This document shows, one piece after another, positions 36,316-36,573 of a DNA stretch of 36,573 bases. The DNA comes from Francisella noatunensis subsp. noatunensis. GTDB lineage: Bacteria > Pseudomonadota > Gammaproteobacteria > Francisellales > Francisellaceae. The DNA is taken from the NCBI RefSeq assembly GCF_009823375.1, contig NZ_WBSX01000003.1:1-36573 (forward strand). Reading direction: 5' to 3'. The position numbers and the translations under genes were made by a program. Below the pieces are notes generated by a model, which was not told where the DNA came from, made no database searches, and saw only the letters and a list, made by a program, of their open reading frames with translations. The first letter of the stretch is position 1. Each line of letters opens with the position of its first letter.

Positions 36316-36573
36316 ATTGTATTCTGAAAGTTTTAAATAGTTGAAAGAGAGTTCCAAATATAGTTTATTAGGTTTTGACGAAACTAAAATAAACGATAAG
36401 GAACTAAAAAATGCCAAAGCACTTAACTCTTTCAAATAGATATTGTATAGAAGAATTACTTAAATTAGGATACCAAACATCTCAAATAGCCAATAAAATT
36501 GGCTATAGTGAAAGAGCTATAAAAAAGGAACTTAATCGCACTAGTATAAATAGTGACTATAATGCTGAGATAG
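36312..36573 (+). mobile_element. IS30-family insertion sequence, right copy (partial)
   Basis: The outer 262 bases of the same element as at 1-330, in the opposite orientation and reading out of the window. Identity to the reverse complement of 69-330 is complete except for one base (36514). Similarity begins at the C of 36312, within the last codons of the ABC permease gene. About 95 bases of non-coding end precede the transposase start. The other end is not in the window. Confidence 0.85.
36411..36573 (+). CDS. IS30-family transposase, N-terminal part
   Basis: The first 54 residues of the transposase, truncated by the window end. The sequence is the same as the left copy except for Arg instead of Thr at residue 35, within the helix-turn-helix (GYSERAIKKEL). 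AAGGAA precedes the ATG. The catalytic DDE domain would lie beyond the window, so it is not possible to say whether this copy is intact. Confidence 0.85.
   Translation, partial: MPKHLTLSNRYCIEELLKLGYQTSQIANKIGYSERAIKKELNRTSINSDYNAEI

Noticed and set aside
1-36573. The window as a single composite transposon between two IS copies
   Set aside because: It contains core chromosomal genes (rho, trxA, ppx, rarA, rpoA2, tRNA-Leu) that are not expected as cargo, and target duplications cannot be seen.
1-36573. CRISPR array or phage genes
   Set aside because: No regularly spaced repeats and no phage structural or integrase genes were seen.

Overview
The window looks like Francisella chromosome. It is AT-rich throughout. 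A rho–trxA / ppx / rarA / second-rpoA / tRNA-Leu block lies next to manB and a surface-polysaccharide cluster, and a second RNA polymerase alpha gene (rpoA2) is a hallmark of Francisella. The strain or species cannot be fixed from sequence reading. The polysaccharide genes do not match the F. tularensis wbt O-antigen cluster as I recall it, and no wzx or wzy is visible.

Layout. (1) 1-330 and 36312-36573 are inverted, outward-reading 5' ends of the same IS30-family insertion sequence. They differ at one base over the 262 bp visible in both, and both transposase genes run off the window. (2) 412-24256 is a roughly 24 kb plus-strand polysaccharide cluster. Its first block (412-7168) is tightly packed: a 4-amino sugar aminotransferase, a WbqC-family protein, a NeuD/PglD-type acyltransferase, a free acyl carrier protein, a short-chain dehydrogenase, a sugar N-formyltransferase, a GH43/32-like beta-propeller protein and a DltA-like adenylation enzyme. 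Together these look like a system that makes an amino sugar and decorates its amine with a carrier-protein-bound acyl or aminoacyl group. Two glycosyltransferases follow. Next come three genes for a dTDP-3-acetamido-3,6-dideoxyhexose (Qui3NAc or Fuc3NAc type), a GT2 enzyme, a large RgpF-like protein, a decayed OafA-type O-acyltransferase, another GT2 enzyme, an ABC-type exporter (Wzm/Wzt with a C-terminal extension) and five more glycosyltransferases. (3) 24293-25777 is manB, a phosphohexomutase, without manC beside it. (4) 25887-36315 is housekeeping: rho and trxA (minus strand), ppx, rarA, rpoA2, tRNA-Leu(CAA), a broken DHA2-type MFS exporter, a TatD DNase, a cupin, a TauE/SafE permease and an ABC-2 exporter pair whose permease gene ends exactly at the right-hand IS.

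How the genes work together. Both amino-sugar branches would draw on dTDP-4-keto-6-deoxyglucose, so rmlA and rmlB must lie elsewhere. Ten glycosyltransferase-type proteins would assemble the glycan on a lipid carrier in the cytoplasm, and Wzm/Wzt would export the finished chain. Two genes (the O-acyltransferase and the MFS exporter) are clearly broken by several lesions each, which points to ongoing gene decay.
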